Shown here: positions 1 to 11,301 of the stretch, in pieces | How positions within the stretch are numbered: the first letter of the stretch is position 1 | Layout: each line of letters opens with the position of its first letter | DNA from: Acanthaster planci | Lineage: Eukaryota > Echinodermata > Asteroidea > Valvatida > Acanthasteridae | Length of the DNA stretch: 44,862 nt | Direction of reading: 5' to 3' | NCBI RefSeq assembly: GCF_001949145.1 | Contig: NW_019091400.1 | Span: forward strand, 713,417 to 758,278 | Program-made: the position numbers and the translations under genes | Notes under the pieces: model-generated | Seen by the model: only the letters and a program-made list of their open reading frames with translations | Told to the model about the DNA's origin: nothing | The model's database searches: none

Positions 1-690
1 TACAGCCTCGTTTTCAAACGCGGAAGTGCGCAGATCGACGCTAAAAGCGTCGAATTGGGATCCCTCTATTGGTGCAAGGCGTCTTTTACGTAACTTAGCA
101 AAAGCTTGCCCCGAATAACAAGGTATAGCACTAGTGCATTTACATATACATGTAGTATTGAGAAATCGAATTGTTTTGTTCACGCGAATTCAAAGAACCC
201 AGCGTACCATATTTATTCAAATTTAACTCGCAAAAGGCTTATTCTGCTTCGTATCTTGACAGAGAGAGTTTTTCATAAAGCATCATGCTTTTGAGTGTCA
301 TCCGGATCCCCACCACTCGGTTTAACGCACTGAACTCGGTATACGAGCCCCCAAATTGGTCCACCGCACTAGCTTTGGTTTCCATTGCACAACGTTTTGG
401 TCTGCTGCACATGAGCAACGAACCTTTTGAAGTTTTGCCCCATATAGGCTTTGAGACTGGACTGGAATAAAGTGTGAGCACTGATGCAGAGGCCAACTTG
501 AATGGCTCAATGGGCACGTTCAAGGAGACATATTATTTGCTGCTGGGATCTTGTGCAAGAAGCTCAAAGGTCGTGTGTAAAGACGGTGAAGTACAGGACA
601 CATGTAACAGTTCGGCGACATTTACAAGAGTGTAGAGTAAGGTACATTAAGCGGGTGGACTTTGGTTTCGCTGGTTCATCAATCTACAAA
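1..690. repeat. Dispersed repeat, copy 1 (left-truncated by window)
   Basis: The sequence from base 1 to about 690 is matched with few differences at 10490-11174, and a shorter, more diverged version lies at about 19888-20000. Near its left end is a short perfect hairpin (CGACGC, five-base loop, GCGTCG at 36-52). Open frames on both strands differ between the copies and resemble no family I recognise, so I treat it as non-coding repetitive DNA. Its left boundary is outside the window. Similarity to copy 2 ends abruptly at about 678, where copy 2 runs into a 127-bp direct repeat. Confidence 0.8.
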
Positions 691-1240
691 CAGCGTTCGA
701 AACCACATGTTCAATCTCTCACTGGAATCAGCGAAATTGAAGTCTAAGCCGCTCGTTTCGAAAACGCTCATAAAGTGCTCACACAGTCATATTAAAAAGT
801 CAATGGTTACTGTCATGACTATATATTGAAATTATAGGGAACCCGAACATTAGCCTGCCGCGCAGCTGCGTGGTAGGCACCGTCGATATCGTACTTTGGC
901 CGACTCCGATATATCGGTTTTTGTATATCGATGTTATCGAGATATCTAATATATTCATTTCTATTTTCAAGGTATAATAACTGGCGTGAATTGTTTACTT
1001 ATTCTAAGGGTACACTCCAACACAGTAATGGTGTGATCCAATTCACTCTGGCGATATGTTCTGGCGTCTGTATTGCGCACGGCGCCTACATGGGATGGGA
1101 TACGCACTGCTCTGCATAACGGCATATCATCAGCACGCGGTGCTAGTCTACGTATGTTTTGTTAACAAATAATTATCTGTTTTGGAGGGGAAAAATTATG
1201 ATATTTTCAACGCAAAGTGTACGCGAATTATTGAGTGCGA

Positions 1241-1286
1241 GACTGAGATAAGTGACTGAGATAAGTGACTGAGATAAGTGACTGAA
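1241..1286. repeat. Short tandem repeat, 13-bp unit
   Basis: About 3.5 perfect head-to-tail copies of GACTGAGATAAGT. It lies in AT-rich DNA downstream of BBOX-like copy 1 exon 2. The rest of 690-1759 has no recognisable coding sequence; it contains several ATATCGAT-rich stretches (about 890-960 and 1420-1560) and a run of nine or more G at about 1664. Confidence 0.85.
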
Positions 1287-1759
1287 TCTATTCTTCAAAT
1301 GTCGCCTAATAATTGTTCCGGAGTATAAGATTCAGGGATATTTTTCATTCAGAACCAGGTAAGCCGTGGCTAATCGGAAATTATTTTCAAATGAAGTTGG
1401 TTTTTCAGTAGCGAAATTTTCGATATATTTTTTAATATCAATTTTTTCGAGGTTTTTGGATATTTTTAATATTTCTCCAAATATTGATCAATATATCGAT
1501 ATTACCAAATAACTAACATCGGCGACATCGATATCTAACCCATATCGATAATATCAGTATTGTACTGCGTGGAGGGTAACTTTTTACCATGCCAAATTGA
1601 GTTTACATAGACACACTCAAGGCAGTTCCATGTCTAAATCTACTTCGTCGTAACCATGGAGCTAGGGGGGGGGGGAATTCTATGTATTTTTCGTTGATTG
1701 CAAGCTAAATCTGTTAGACCCTTTATTGAGCAATAAAGACTTTGGAAAGCAAGACTTAC

Positions 1760-2843
1760 CCCTGGCTTCCGCATGTAGTACGCGAAGTCTACGTGCAGTG
1801 CAAGGGCACCTGATGTGTATCCAACGCTGCTTGGAGTGTGTTTTGTCCTTATGTGACAAGTTTCCCTGTGAGGAAAAACGACGCTAGTCAAACTTCGCAT
1901 TATTTAATAAAGTTACTAGCTCTTATGTATTGCTTTGGAATACGAGGCAATGCTATAAAGTTTCTTTTTTTTCAATGCAGCAATTCTAGGGAAGTAGGCA
2001 AACATGATATTTCTGATTGGTTGAAACATACCCAAAAAGGGTTTGTCGAAGAAAGGCCACCCGACCTGCCAGCTTGTGCACCTGCCGGACTTCCGCAGGG
2101 GCGTTTTTTACCACAGCAACACCTCGAGCCAGAACATCGCTCAGCCAGTCGTAAAGGGCCAGGTCGTCTGCCAACAACTCGGGAAAATCGAAGCATTTGG
2201 GGAAGGCGTTAGCACCCAAGAAACGTAATTCTGGATTGAGCAACTGGTCATCCGGGGATTCGTCAAAGCGGTAGTATCTCAGCCAATCCGTCATGAATTG
2301 GCTTTTATGGTCGTCGTCCCATCGGACAATTAACTTCGTCCCGTCGGAAGATAACTCAGCGGAGTCAGCAACAACGTCAACGTTGACTACCTGGGCGCTT
2401 GGTAAGCGGTCCAAGGCAGTAAGGTGGATACATTCTGGACAGTGGCAGTGGTCGCGCAGCCAGATGAATGGAAAGGCCTGGCTTTCAGCGCCACCTTCCC
2501 AGGAAACGAGGAGTTGCTTCTTCTCGGTGTTCACCTCCACGTTGGTTAGTATCTTGCAGCCATTCTTGCCAGGGTCAGCGGGTGCCGCTTCGCTGGTTAG
2601 TGGCTGCGGTGGAACAGTGATGAACACCTGTGGTGATTGGGTGGAGTGCTTGGCGGAAGCCTTCCAAAAAGCCTCCTGCTGGTCACGAGAGTGACAATAA
2701 AATAGTGGCTGGGTAGCGCTTTCCTGGCGCAGTGAATGAAGTGCACTCCGCGTGAGTTCAAACATGGAAATGGCACGTCTATTCGTCGAAATTCGCAAGA
2801 AAAACTGAACCGAATAATTGCACCGTGCAAAAGAAGAAGCCAT
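1760..2843 (-). CDS. Gamma-butyrobetaine dioxygenase-like gene, copy 1, 5' part (exons 1-2)
   Basis: Predicted 2-oxoglutarate/Fe(II) dioxygenase of the BBOX type, which in the known family hydroxylates gamma-butyrobetaine to L-carnitine. Exon 1 is 2843 down to 2032 (270 codons plus 2 nt, donor GTATGT). Exon 2 is 1865-1760 (106 nt, acceptor CACAG, donor GTAAGT). The splice restores the frame through a glycine codon. The N-terminal zinc-binding domain is visible: WLRDHCHCPEC gives Cys133, Cys135 and Cys138, and DDDHKSQF gives His179. The dioxygenase core starts after residue 220; the HxD iron motif is His295/Asp297. The start chosen is the MASSF methionine, which copy 2 shares; an upstream in-frame ATG is not conserved. 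The first ~110 residues precede the conserved domain and are Arg-rich, unlike the short N terminus of human BBOX1. Exons matching copy 2 exons 3-5 are not found between 1 and 1759, so the gene is partial here: it either continues left or is truncated. Confidence 0.85.
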
Positions 2844-2904
2844 CGTGGAGTGCTGAAAAATACAAAAATAGATGTTCAACAAGTCAATGGAGGAATATAA
2901 TGCA

Positions 2905-3045
2905 CCCACTGACGATTGTTAATGTTACGTTGCGTTACCGCACAAATATACCACATGTGTTATGCATAAAGACAAATGCAGTAACTATTCAGTACAGTTA
3001 TTTTGACGCATAGCACAACTTGTTTTCATGCATATTATTGTGTGT
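2905..3045 (-). promoter_or_regulatory. Upstream block shared by both BBOX-like genes (copy 1)
   Basis: The roughly 140 bp upstream of the copy 1 start are clearly alignable with 19035-19145 upstream of copy 2, although surrounding non-coding DNA is not. The best conserved part is TTGTTTTCATGCATATTA at 3020-3037, containing an octamer-like ATGCATAT. I see no TATA box. It is a candidate promoter because of its position and conservation; it could equally be duplicated DNA that has not yet diverged. Confidence 0.45.
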
Positions 3046-5064
3046 TGCAACAATACGTGTCAGATCGTAATACTTGTTTTCAGTTGAAACGACAAGAAGG
3101 TAGAGGTTTTGCAATTCTTAAGAAATGTTTTCATTGACGTACGGTGCGGCGGTGTATTTTTTTATGTTGTCGTACAAGGCACTCCTTGTCAACAGAGAAT
3201 GGGAGCGTCACAAAATCATCCACCAACAATATTTTAAGAAATATTGATCACTACCTTATTGTCAAAACAAGCTGTTTAATAAAACCAAGTATAAAGTGGA
3301 CTGCTAGCAAATGCAGAAAAGTGCTATACATATGTAACTGTTGAGATATGCGTTCTGCCTGGAATGACATCACGCTTTGACTCGTGAATATGGAAATCTT
3401 CATTAACATTCAATTCAAAATGTTGAAATATCTCTCTGTTACGGCTGCAAAAGAATCGGGAGGTTTTCGTAACATGTAAATAAAGCCATGCTTCATGTTT
3501 TGAATTCATAACATGGAGGAAGGACACAGGAGTTACAACTCTGGCACATCAAAGTGCTCGATAGTCATTGCCGCCCGGTCAGACAAACAATATACATGTA
3601 AACATTCCAAATATGCTTGATTACTGCCCGCATCTTAGCCGGACAAGTGGGGCCAGTAACATTGTAGTAATATTTGTGATTTTGTTATTTGCAATTAACT
3701 ACAACTTATCGCAGTGACCAGGAAATAGAAAGAAAAATATCTAACGTCTGTTGCCGTCATGAATATATTTTTAAAAGATTTTGATACACTTTTCTATCTT
3801 TCATTCAATGTTTTGTCACTTCAAAACCTCAATTTTCAAAGTCAAAGGGGTAAGGCTCGCCAACAACATGTTTACCACCACAGGAGAGTTAAGTTTACGA
3901 AAAACAAAATGCGCTGTTTTATCATAAGGAGTGATCATCAGATTTCATAAAATAACTTTTTGTGTAAATTCCGCAACGAAAATGATTCAAATAAAACACA
4001 AAATCTTACAAACAATTTATTGGCATTTTATTTCCAAAATAAGTCCAGAAGAAAGCGTTCGGTAAGGGCAATGACTGCACATGAACACTTAGGGCACGCA
4101 GTCTAATACAAGCAACTGCGAAAGCATTAAGTTTGATGTTGTTTTCAGATAATACCAAGCACCAACGATGGTATGAATATTCAAATTCCTATACTTCAAT
4201 ACACACAACGTTTTACGGATGCAGATTACAAGCGAAAAAACTGCAGCGATGATCATGATGATGATGAATTAATATGCTTTCATTTTTATTTTCACCTTAT
4301 GAATGTTCCCCTCCCTTAAAAACGTGTAATCGCTTTGCCCACGTGCAGTGCCGAAACTCTAGCTGGGATTACATGAACCTTATCGACCTCGGACACAGTT
4401 GAAACCATCTATATCGAGTCAAATTGTCGAATCTATATAGCAGAGCCCACGAACGTTGAACATATCACAAGGACAGGACTGCCGTCAGAGCAATGAAAGT
4501 CGTCCAAGATACATCCAGGCCCATTCCCAAACCCGAGTTCTCATTCGAAAAACAATGCTGTATGTACAACAGTAATGGCTTCCACTGTACATGTAGTTCG
4601 ATATGTTGGGTAAATGCGTACATGAATGTGGCGCACATTCCGTCTTTCTACGGCTTTCAGTAATGAGCCCCCGATGAATCCTTACACTAGCCCACGGACC
4701 TCTGGTTGGTCATGACCCTCAACAATATTCAGACACTGTTAGCTCAAAATGGAAAGGACTATAAACAGATCAGTTCATTTTTCAAAAACAAACCCCCCTA
4801 ATATAATCGCAAAATCACAAGTGAAACTCACACGTTCGTTCCGACCTCGCTTTGGTTGTAGAGATTGAGTCCCTCGCAGCCGCTGCGAATAACATGGTTC
4901 CTAGATCCGAAAACTGCCACTATAGCCTACGGACCTGTGGTTGGGCTTGTCATCTAGACTAGTCTCCAGACGTACTTTGCACTGCAGTGGGTAATGAATT
5001 GTAGACGGATTCCTTCACGTTTATGTAAATGAGGAAATACGCATACATGTATGGGTACTCGGCG
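3046..5064. other. Non-coding stretch upstream of BBOX-like copy 1
   Basis: No open frame here resembles a known family. I see a GATGATGATG microsatellite at about 4250-4266 and a weakly repeated phrase around CACTA..CCCACGGACCTCTGG at about 4682-4712 and 4918-4955. The rest is AT-rich DNA with no feature I can support. Confidence 0.5.
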
Positions 5065-6795
5065 GTGTGAAGTTGGTTCCTCGTTCCTCGTTTGACGTTC
5101 GACATTCAATGTTGAACAAGTAACTGTTCCATATTCGAACGTCGAATAAGTAACCGTTTGGCATTCCGGGTGCACTCACCTTAATGGCTATGGAGTGCAA
5201 CATGGACAAAAAACAAACTGTTTCCAATACATGTTGATTTGAAGCTTTGCATAGTGAAGTCATGAGATGTACAGTACACTACCCATACTAAAACTGTCCT
5301 TTTTTCATGAAACTATTTCACGGAATCGAAAATACACCAATCCTACAACTGAGTACACTTTTTTATAGTGCCTATCTGCACATTAGTGACCCCGTTGCGT
5401 ACATTTCAACCAGGGTAAACTTAAGGCAGACATTCCCATAGTGAAAACAGCTGTGACGAAAGTCTTGTCTCGTCGGTAGACTTCTCCGCTTTGAAACTAC
5501 AGTGGAAAAATGAATGCCTCACACTAGACTTTTCTGGCCACACGTGCACGGGAGCATGAAGGTGTTGGGTCCTGTGGTGGATCGGAGATGCCAAAGGGGG
5601 CGGGGGCATTGTGGCTTCGGGCAGAGAAGACCCGAACGCCTTGGGTGGGTGCAAGGTATGAGTTTCGAGTATATGCGACCCTACTGCTCAGGGGTGGGGG
5701 CTGTCTTGGGTGCTAGTAGAGTGGGCGCCATATGTCGCTGAGCTTCAAATGGATGTCTTGGGGGGACGCACTTGCATTGTCCCATGTGGTGTTGTGGTTC
5801 AAGCAGTGTGCATGTTTGACGACGGCCGACTTGCCATGTTCTCCTCGACGGCCGTGCACACGGTGTTCTTGGAGCCTGGTGGGGAGGTTCCTGCCGGTTT
5901 GTCCGATGTATACTTGGCCGCATTCAAGTAGGATGCGATATACATTGTTGGTTGGATGCTTGCCCTTGTCCCACAAGCTCGAGGAAACAATATAATTGTT
6001 TCGAGGAGACAGCAAATAATTTTTTTAAAAATTAGTGTTTTTTTCCTCTCATAAGGACACGGCCGTCAAAATCCGTCGCCTACTTTTCAGGGTTTGTTTC
6101 ATCTCGAAGGACCCCATTCCCCCGGGTCTCGAGGAGTCGTCTCCGATTGAGAACAATGACATCAGATACGATGTAATCTCCAGGCGGGGCATGGGATTCG
6201 GGTATTTTATTTTGGTTTGAGAAATTCAGTGTAATGTTAGGCATTCACCTGTCCACTCTGGTTTGCAAGCGAAGAAGTCCAGCGAAGAGACACGACTTTC
6301 TTCAAAGCCCTTTTGACCGTGGAAAACTGCCTTTGCCCGGTTGAAATGCAGGCAAAGGGGTCGCTAAAGTGTAAAGAAAGGCACCAAAAAAGAACGCTAA
6401 TAGCTGGGGCGTCTGACTGATTTCGTTTGAGTTGAACAGTTCGGTGAAAACAGGGAGAACATAACATTAAGCTGTATCTCTCTTCTAATATTTACAGTGC
6501 CAAAACAAAACACACAATCGCCTACACCTCAGGCTTCTTTGACCCGTTACCCGTTTGGCCCCGAAGAACCCTACGCCCAAGGTTCCCTTTGAGGGAGAGA
6601 GTTGTTTGTTTATACATTATTGTGAAAAGGCTCGTACAATGTAATTTGCGTACATGTGAATGGAAGTGGACGTTCGCGGTGCTTTTTTTTGAATGTCAAA
6701 CGGTTACTTATTCAACGTTCGAATATGGAACAGTTATTTGTTCATCGTTGAATGTTGAACGTCAAACGAGGAACGAGAAACTAACTTCACATCGG
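5065..6795. mobile_element. Composite element bounded by ~105-bp inverted repeats
   Basis: The segment 5065-5167 reappears as its reverse complement at about 6693-6795 with roughly ten differences (shared phrases include GTTCCATATTCGAACGT and CTCGTTCCTCGTTTGACGTT). Inside, a second and weaker inverted pair is visible: about 5447-5500 on the minus strand against 6260-6310 on the plus strand (shared GAAGAAGTC / GAGACA.GACTTTC phrases). The GIY-YIG coding fragment sits between the inner arms. I cannot see clear target-site duplications. It may be a decayed Penelope-like insertion flanked by inverted terminal structures, or two unrelated nested foldback elements. Confidence 0.6.
5713..6015 (-). 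pseudogene. GIY-YIG endonuclease fragment, Penelope-like element
   Basis: A 100-codon minus-strand frame contains a GIY-YIG nuclease core: VYRILLECGQVYIGQTGRN, then a conserved Arg, an EH pair, and SAVVKH downstream. This order (VY..., YIGQTGR, R..EH, SAV.EH) is typical of the C-terminal endonuclease of Penelope-like retroelements. The first motif reads VYR rather than GIY, as is common in this family. No reverse-transcriptase motifs are recognisable upstream on the minus strand (6016-6690), so this is a truncated 3' fragment rather than an active element. Residues 1-28 have no domain similarity that I can see. Confidence 0.75.
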
Positions 6796-7285
6796 TATGG
6801 GTACTCCCACAGTGAAATAAGTAAATAGTGGGTAAAACAGTATTATGCTTGTTCCTTGATCGTCCACTTGAACCGGTTACCGGCAATTCGTATGCTGCCT
6901 CGTGCTTCACGCAGTCATAGAAATAGAGGAAATTATAGCCGAGAATTCCTTCGTCTCCAATGGGAGCGACATAAGCGTCCCACTGGAAACGTTGCTGTCC
7001 GAGGGCCAAGTCGATTGTGGCCACGCCTTGGATAGCAATATGTTCATTGTTTGCGGTCTGCAGTTTCAAGGGCTCGGGGGGGGGCTTAAGATCAGGTCTC
7101 TTTTCGTCAGGAATACTGTTGAAAAGATCTGACGAAACTACAGTCACTGCTGCTCCTGCCTCGACTAAGAGTTCGGTCTCTGTACCGTTGATTTGCACCT
7201 GCAAAAATGCAGATATGCCCCAGAATGGCTGTCGGGCCATTCTGATTATGTGCGGGGGTGGGACCGTTACCAAGCCAGACGGCAC
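6796..7285 (-). pseudogene. Retropepsin-like protease fragment of a Gypsy/Ty3-type element
   Basis: The minus-strand frame begins at 7285 and shows an aspartic-protease layout: a beta-strand-rich FLQVQINGTETELLV, then the active-site position followed by AVTVVSSDLF, and near the end an ILGYNFL motif corresponding to the family's conserved ILG. The catalytic triad, usually Asp-Thr/Ser-Gly, reads Glu-Ala-Gly, so the catalytic Asp is lost and the enzyme is predicted inactive. The frame runs into the inverted repeat at about 6795; the last residues come from that repeat. No RT, RNase H or integrase follows, so the element is heavily deleted. It lies in a different frame from the upstream zinc-knuckle segment, through either programmed frameshifting or decay. 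Confidence 0.75.
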
Positions 7286-7293
7286 GGTCCCAG

Positions 7294-7560
7294 TTAGTTT
7301 TCCGACTTAGGCTGAATGACGACGGTCTCCTTAGCTACCAGCTCAGGACACTTGTAAGCGAAGTGGCCTGGTTCACCACACTTGAAGCAAGTGGAGTCAG
7401 ATTTGCTTTTACCATCGTTTCTGTCAGCAGGTTTGGATCCAGCTTTTGGCTTTTCGCCAGACCCGTTTCCTTTGATCAACTTGACTATACCATTTAATCG
7501 GCGGTCGAGGTTGTCATAAAACTGCTTCATCTGCTTCTGCGTGACGAACTCCTACGTTGC
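7294..7560 (-). pseudogene. Gag C-terminal fragment with CCHC zinc knuckle
   Basis: The minus-strand frame contains CFKCGEPGHFAYKC, a canonical CX2CX4HX4C nucleocapsid zinc knuckle, in a Lys/Ser/Gly-rich tail. An in-frame TAG lies just upstream (about 7550), and the preceding DNA has no recognisable capsid region, so most of gag is missing. Together with the protease fragment immediately downstream it defines the gag-pro junction of a decayed Gypsy-like retrotransposon transcribed leftward. Confidence 0.8.
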
Positions 7561-7945
7561 CGTCGCTTTGGGTGCTGAAGCCGCTCACTGATGCTTTTCG
7601 GCAGGTTGAACAGCGTGAATGCTCAGCGTAGAAACGGGGAGGACTGGGGCTAGTTAGCAGGACAAGGGTGGCGACGGACACGGGGGTATCTCGCCGGCAA
7701 TCTGTTCGGACGTAGCGGTGATGGGCCGCTACGACTCTCACTACCACCCTGGGCAGTTCGTACCGCTCTCGCATCGGTCCAAGCTAAACTAGCTGGACAT
7801 TCATATGGTTACATTTCTTCGCCATAAGAATGGTTACTATCGAACTTCTCTCGGAAAGGGTCCAACCGCCGGACTACGTATACGTTTCGCTCTCGCAACA
7901 AGGGTAGGTCAGCCGCACCTGACCGACGATCTAGGGAAATCTGCT

Positions 7946-7954
7946 CTATTTATA
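7946..7954 (-). promoter_or_regulatory. TATA box, probable retrotransposon LTR promoter
   Basis: Read on the minus strand this is TATAAATAG in the context CCTATAAATAGAGC. It lies about 390 bp upstream of the gag remnant on the same strand, as expected for an LTR promoter. I cannot find a matching second LTR in the window. Confidence 0.4.
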
Positions 7955-7959
7955 GGATT

Positions 7960-10360
7960 CTAGAGGCTTAGGAATTAATAAAGTAGGAGTGTCACTGAAC
8001 AGCTCAACCAATGAGAATCTTCCATCTTAAAGGGTCACATGACTTCCTGCTAGAGTCATGAGTAAGAATCTAAGTGTCGTGTGTAAAAAAAGGAAAATAC
8101 AAAATAAGAAGTCACGTGTACAAAGTATAGAGCCGGGTGTGTGATAGTGCTTACCCGGTCATCTTTGGTGAATGACTGACAGTTATAAAGTATGAGGTTT
8201 CTGAATATTAGCATGCAAGGTACGAGAACGAGTAAAACTACTAGGGGGCGCCAGAATTCCAACAACATTTGCGGGTGCGCAACACTATACTAAAATACCG
8301 TGAGAATGAGGGCTAAACCACGAAGCCATGCAGTACATGTATTGCAAATTATTTAATGTTTGCGTGACACGTAAGGTAAATGCGAACGATATGATTGGCT
8401 CATGGGTTCAAGCATTACAGTTTCAAATTATCACGGTTCAAATGTAATCCGAGCTAGCTACCGGTCCATATATCCTATCCATCACTGCGACGGGGACCAG
8501 TCAACTAAACATTGCCAAAACGATCGGATGAACGGTTTATGATGAATACAGGCCCTGGACACTGTGGCCCTGTGTAGTGGTTGCACTGTAGGTTATTTAT
8601 AGTCAATTTCATTAACCTTAAAGATTGCAGGCCAGTAAATAGGCCCAAATTGCCTGCGTGGACTAAATCGCAATTTGTAGGCTGTCAAATTCTCTGCTAT
8701 TAGAGCATTTCGTATCACATGGACTCGATGGTTTGTAGAGAAATAGTGTGGAATCTACCAGCAGGACTGCCAGCTTGTATTTCTGAAAGTATCAGAAGAA
8801 ACAGGGTCCTCCAAATCACTCAATTTTGCAATGGAGTGTAGGCATCAATTTTCAAAATAGCGATGGGCCTCGTGACGCTTTTGAGGGGTGACTGTCTTTG
8901 GAGAGAAATATCTTCAAAACGCATCGGGTTTTAAAGACAGGGAACTAAACCTACACTACAAAGTTAATCGTATGCAAATTTATACAAGGCTAAAGCACAC
9001 TCAGTTCAATGAATTTGGTAAAAAAAATTACAAGCTTGTAAATTTAAAACTTGATTTTACAAAAACCAGGTTCTTGAATGACGGCCAGAATGTAATTTAG
9101 TGAAGTAGACTGAGAGTACGCTAGGACTACGTTAAGTCTTATGAAGACTACAATGTACTTTGAGTGACGTGCGAAATAAAAAGTAGCCTTGCTTCAAGTC
9201 TGACCACCACAAAAAGATGGGTTTATCAGCCCAAGTTGCAATGAATACTGCAGCGGCGTAAATTCGTTATAGCACCCTCTTTTGGTGAAGGTGTGCGATC
9301 GACACTCCAGTTCCAGAAATGTCTTTCCTCGTAATGTTAGGGGTGTAGTCCACTAATTCAAGCCCCATTGAAAACAGTGTAAAATCAGCATTGTTCGGGG
9401 TCCAGTAACATGCGTACCAACATCCCTGAGGCATCTGAAACAAACGTTAAATTATTTTATGGTCCCTAATCTTCCACTTTCTTTTTAATTTTCAGTGGGT
9501 TAACCGATGACATGTTGAGTTATTCCCACCAAACAAAATTACCCCCCGAAAAGGGATTTTTCCGAAGTCTGCTTGTTGCCATTTTTCACGTGACAACCCT
9601 TACCTTTCTTGGGCACTTAAGACCATTTTTCCACCGTATTTTTTAGCCATTTTGCTCTCAGATGAAAGTCCAAAGACCCAGGGAGTTGATTCTGGCAAAG
9701 ATTTACACAATGTCCTTTTTCAAAAGATACTGTGGGGGCACTTTTAATGCTAATGAACCGGCCAGAAATTCTCACTTGAATTAGTGGACGGTTGATCCGC
9801 AATACAGGCAGTTTTTCTAGCAAAGTAAACGCTAGGAATGCAACAGTTGCGAACCGCTGACTCTGGACTTGTGTCAATGGCTGCCAGTAAGGAGTAAACA
9901 CTTTTCTTCTGTGCTTCAAGACAAGCCGTTTTCAAAGAGTCCTGTGTCAGGGTGTTTACACTTTGCATTTTTCTTGTGTAACATTAAAAGTTTAGAAAGG
10001 AATGGAAATAAATAAACCCACTGGAGGTGAGCCTGTTAGCTTTTTGATGGAAGAAAACAACCATTGCAATGAATTGATAATATTCAGATATTAAATACTT
10101 CGAGTCGTGTAAATAGAATAATATTTATTAATTATTTTTATATATAGCTCTATGACATATGCCAGTCGTCATGCGGCAACTTCGACGAGAATGGCTGTGC
10201 GCGTTCCTTGACTTACTCCTGGTTGTAGCCTCGTTCCCCTACGATCTTGCCGCGTCATATTGGTTCCCGCTCCTCACCCAATCTTAGCCCCTGAAATCCC
10301 ACTATTTTGGCGATATGAATAAGGAACGTTGTAGATGGGTTTACGCACGACGCAGATTTA
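7960..10360. other. Non-coding stretch between retroelement debris and the 10.4-kb repeat
   Basis: About 2.4 kb with no recognisable domain on either strand. The longest frames (about 70-100 codons at 8888-9100 and 9617-9968) have low-complexity or AT-driven composition and no splice-supported context. I see no RNA gene or convincing repeat boundary. Confidence 0.5.
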
Positions 10361-11301
10361 CGTTTGCGTGACTTACAGAATTGTCGGTGGTGTGCTATAA
10401 ATACACTGTTTCATCTACGCATGCCCGATTGGAGGGGTTATTTTGAGACGTAATAAGGGCTATATGAATTGGTTCATAGAAGTAGCAGNCACAGCCTTGT
10501 TTTCAAACGCGGAAGTGCGCAGATCGACGCTAAAAGCGTCGAATTGGGATCCCTCTATTGGTGCAAGGCGTCTTTTACGTAACTTAGCAAAAGCTTGCCC
10601 CGAATAACAAGGTATAGCACTAGTGCATTTACATATACATGTAGTATTGAGAAATCAAATTGTTTTCTTCACGCGAATTCAAAGAACCCGGCGTACCATA
10701 TTTATTCAAATTTAACTCGCAAAAGGCTTATTCTGCTTCGTATCTTGACAGAGAGAGTTTTTGAGTCTCATCCGGATCCCCACCACTCGGTTTAACGCAC
10801 AGAACTGGGTATACGAGCCCCCAAATTGGTCCACCGCACTAGCTTTGGTTTCCATTGCACAACATTTTGGTCTGCTGCACATGAGCAACGAACCTTTGGA
10901 AGTTTTGCCCTATATAGGTTTTGAGACTGGACTGGAATAAAATGTGAGCACTGATGCAGAGGCCCACTTGAATGGCTCAATGGGCACGTTCAAGGAGACA
11001 TATTATTTGCTGCTGGGATCTTGCGCAAGAAGCTCAAAGGTCGTGTGTAAAGACGGTGAAGTACAGGACACATGTAACAGTTCGGCAACGTTTACAAGAG
11101 TGTAGAGTAAGGTACATTAAGCGTTTTCGAAACGGGGGGACTTTGTTTTCGCTGGTTCATCAATCTACAAACAGCGTTTGCGTGACTTATAGAATTGTCG
11201 GTGGTGTGCTATAAATACACTGTTTCATCTACGCATGCCCGATTGGAGGGGTTATTTTGAGACGTAATAAGGGCTATATGAATTGGTTCATAGAAGTAGC
11301 A
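10361..11301. mobile_element. Repeat copy 2 flanked by 127-bp direct repeats (LTR/TRIM-like or assembly duplication)
   Basis: Bases 10361-10487 and 11175-11301 are identical except for one position (ACAG versus ATAG). Within them, 10365-10487 starts with TG, ends with CA and contains TATAAATA at 10396-10403, which is LTR-like. The interior (10490-11174) is copy 2 of the repeat at 1-690. An isolated N at 10489, exactly at the first junction, suggests a contig join, so the direct repeat could be a haplotype-merging artefact. I see no convincing primer-binding site or target-site duplication. Confidence 0.6.

Noticed and set aside
2043-2694. Plus-strand frames overlapping BBOX exon 1
   Set aside because: They are complementary shadows of the real minus-strand exon, and the same happens over copy 2.
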